A DNA stretch of 64,000 nucleotides from the NCBI RefSeq assembly GCF_040361275.1, contig NZ_APNH01000001.1:1-64000 (forward strand), written 5' to 3'. This document shows, piece after piece, positions 63,373 to 64,000 of the stretch. Under the pieces are notes generated by a model, which saw only the letters and a list, made by a program, of their open reading frames with translations, searched no databases and had not been told where the DNA came from. This DNA comes from Salinisphaera sp. T31B1 (GTDB taxonomy: Bacteria; Pseudomonadota; Gammaproteobacteria; Nevskiales; Salinisphaeraceae). Positions within the stretch are counted from its first letter, which is position 1. The number at the start of each line of letters is the position of its first letter. The position numbers and the translations under genes were made by a program.

Positions 63373-64000
63373 GAGGCCTTGCGAAGGTCGACGGGCCGGC
63401 CCTCGGCCTCGCGGGCGGACTCGGACATCGGGTTGAGCAGGTACTCCTTGCTGAAGTCGTCGGTCAGCAGGACATCGTAGCGCAGCTTGTCATACTCGGC
63501 GATCGCATCCGCCTGGGCCTGCGTGAGCGTGCCGTTATCGACCGCGCTGGCCAGCTGCTCGGCAACAGTCTCGCCGGTGACCTCCCCGTGCTTGATCGCA
63601 CGCAGAAACGCACTGTACTCGGCATCCACGGCCTGCAGCTTCTCGAACGCGTTGATCAGGCGGCCGGTCGGGTCGTTCTCGCCGCGACCGATATAGATGT
63701 CATAGCTCATGCGCTTGCCGAACGGCGTGTCGAGTTTCATGTTCAGCATCATGTCGCAGAGTGCGCTATTCATGTCGTCGGTCGGACCGGCAAACCGTCG
63801 GCCTGTGGGCAGCGCGACCAGCTTGAGGATCGGGCGGGCCGCCTTGACCGGGAAATTGCGCACGAAGTCGTGGAACGCGTTTTCGATCTCGTGCAGATGG
63901 TACTCCAGCGCCCAGGTCGCATGAACCTTATCCTCGTCGGTGTCCTGGTGCTCGGCGTAACCCTTGAGCGTCGCCGAGGCCATATACAGGTGCGACAACA
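63369..64000 (-). CDS. fadE: Acyl-CoA dehydrogenase FadE, C-terminal part (partial)
   Basis: The frame is open to the window edge, giving the last 210 or so residues. The segment HATWALEYHLHEIENAFHDF followed by VRNFPVKAARPILKLVALPTG is typical of the extra C-terminal domain (DUF1974) of FadE, the first enzyme of aerobic beta-oxidation in gammaproteobacteria. No start codon is visible, because the first methionine-like codon is an internal TTG. It overlaps the serine hydrolase gene by four bases, so the FadE, serine hydrolase and lipase genes form one coupled unit. Confidence 0.92.
   Translation of the reverse strand, partial: LSHLYMASATLKGYAEHQDTDEDKVHATWALEYHLHEIENAFHDFVRNFPVKAARPILKLVALPTGRRFAGPTDDMNSALCDMMLNMKLDTPFGKRMSYDIYIGRGENDPTGRLINAFEKLQAVDAEYSAFLRAIKHGEVTGETVAEQLASAVDNGTLTQAQADAIAEYDKLRYDVLLTDDFSKEYLLNPMSESAREAEGRPVDLRKAS

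Overview
The window is a GC-rich chromosomal segment from a gammaproteobacterium. The main evidence is the gene order in the first 26 kb, read on the minus strand: birA, a pantothenate kinase gene, tRNA-Thr(TGT), then tRNA-Tyr, tRNA-Gly, tRNA-Thr(GGT), tufB, tRNA-Trp, secE, nusG, rplKAJL, rpoBC, rpsL, rpsG, fusA, tufA. This is close to the enterobacterial birA-coaA-thrU-tyrU-glyT-thrT-tufB-secE-nusG-rplKAJL-rpoBC order joined to the str operon. High GC, a type III pantothenate kinase (coaX), a two-domain FabG-like reductase, an acyl-CoA-binding protein and a NAD-dependent formate dehydrogenase suggest an aerobic marine or halophilic lineage such as Salinisphaeraceae. That placement is an inference and was not tested.

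Region 1 (1-17525, minus strand) is translation and transcription machinery: tufA (only its first 15 codons), fusA, rpsG, rpsL, rpoC, rpoB, rplL, rplJ, rplA, rplK, nusG, secE, tRNA-Trp, tufB, tRNA-Thr, tRNA-Gly and tRNA-Tyr. Promoters can be read upstream of rpsL, tRNA-Trp and tRNA-Tyr. Several gene junctions carry strong hairpins. Downstream of tRNA-Tyr are degenerate repeats that begin with the last 19 nt of the tRNA, resembling the rtT repeats of the E. coli tyrT operon.

Region 2 (17612-23839) is a LysR-type regulator facing fdsD-fdsA-fdsB-fdsG, a soluble NAD-dependent molybdenum formate dehydrogenase. The block lies between tRNA-Thr(TGT) and tRNA-Tyr, which are adjacent in the E. coli operon, so it looks like an insertion into a conserved tRNA cluster.

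Region 3 (24159-30296, minus strand) holds tRNA-Thr(TGT), coaX, birA and plsY, then an acyl-CoA ligase and an M61 peptidase. Region 4 (30376-37878) contains a lone Tad-like secreted protein, two small DMT/SMR-type membrane proteins with a HAD phosphatase, murB, a PstS-like lipoprotein and an AidB-like acyl-CoA dehydrogenase.

Region 5 (38012-42679) is a self-contained efflux operon: a MarR regulator with a palindrome over its own promoter, a TolC-type outer-membrane channel, an EmrA-type adaptor and an EmrB-type pump, all translationally coupled.

Region 6 (42754-57393) is housekeeping and accessory metabolism: exported dienelactone hydrolase, DUF924, MBL hydrolase, Nudix, GGCT-like, MFS, periplasmic MsrA, Maf, patatin, pyruvate kinase, MprF, two small membrane proteins, HemD-like, DUF3429 and an alpha/beta hydrolase. 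Region 7 (57485-64000) is lipid-centred: two-domain FabG-like reductase, ACBP, lipase-like hydrolase, class C beta-lactamase-like serine hydrolase and the C-terminal part of FadE. It also contains an unrecognised protein with exact 43-residue repeats. No CRISPR array, rRNA gene, insertion sequence or phage gene was seen.
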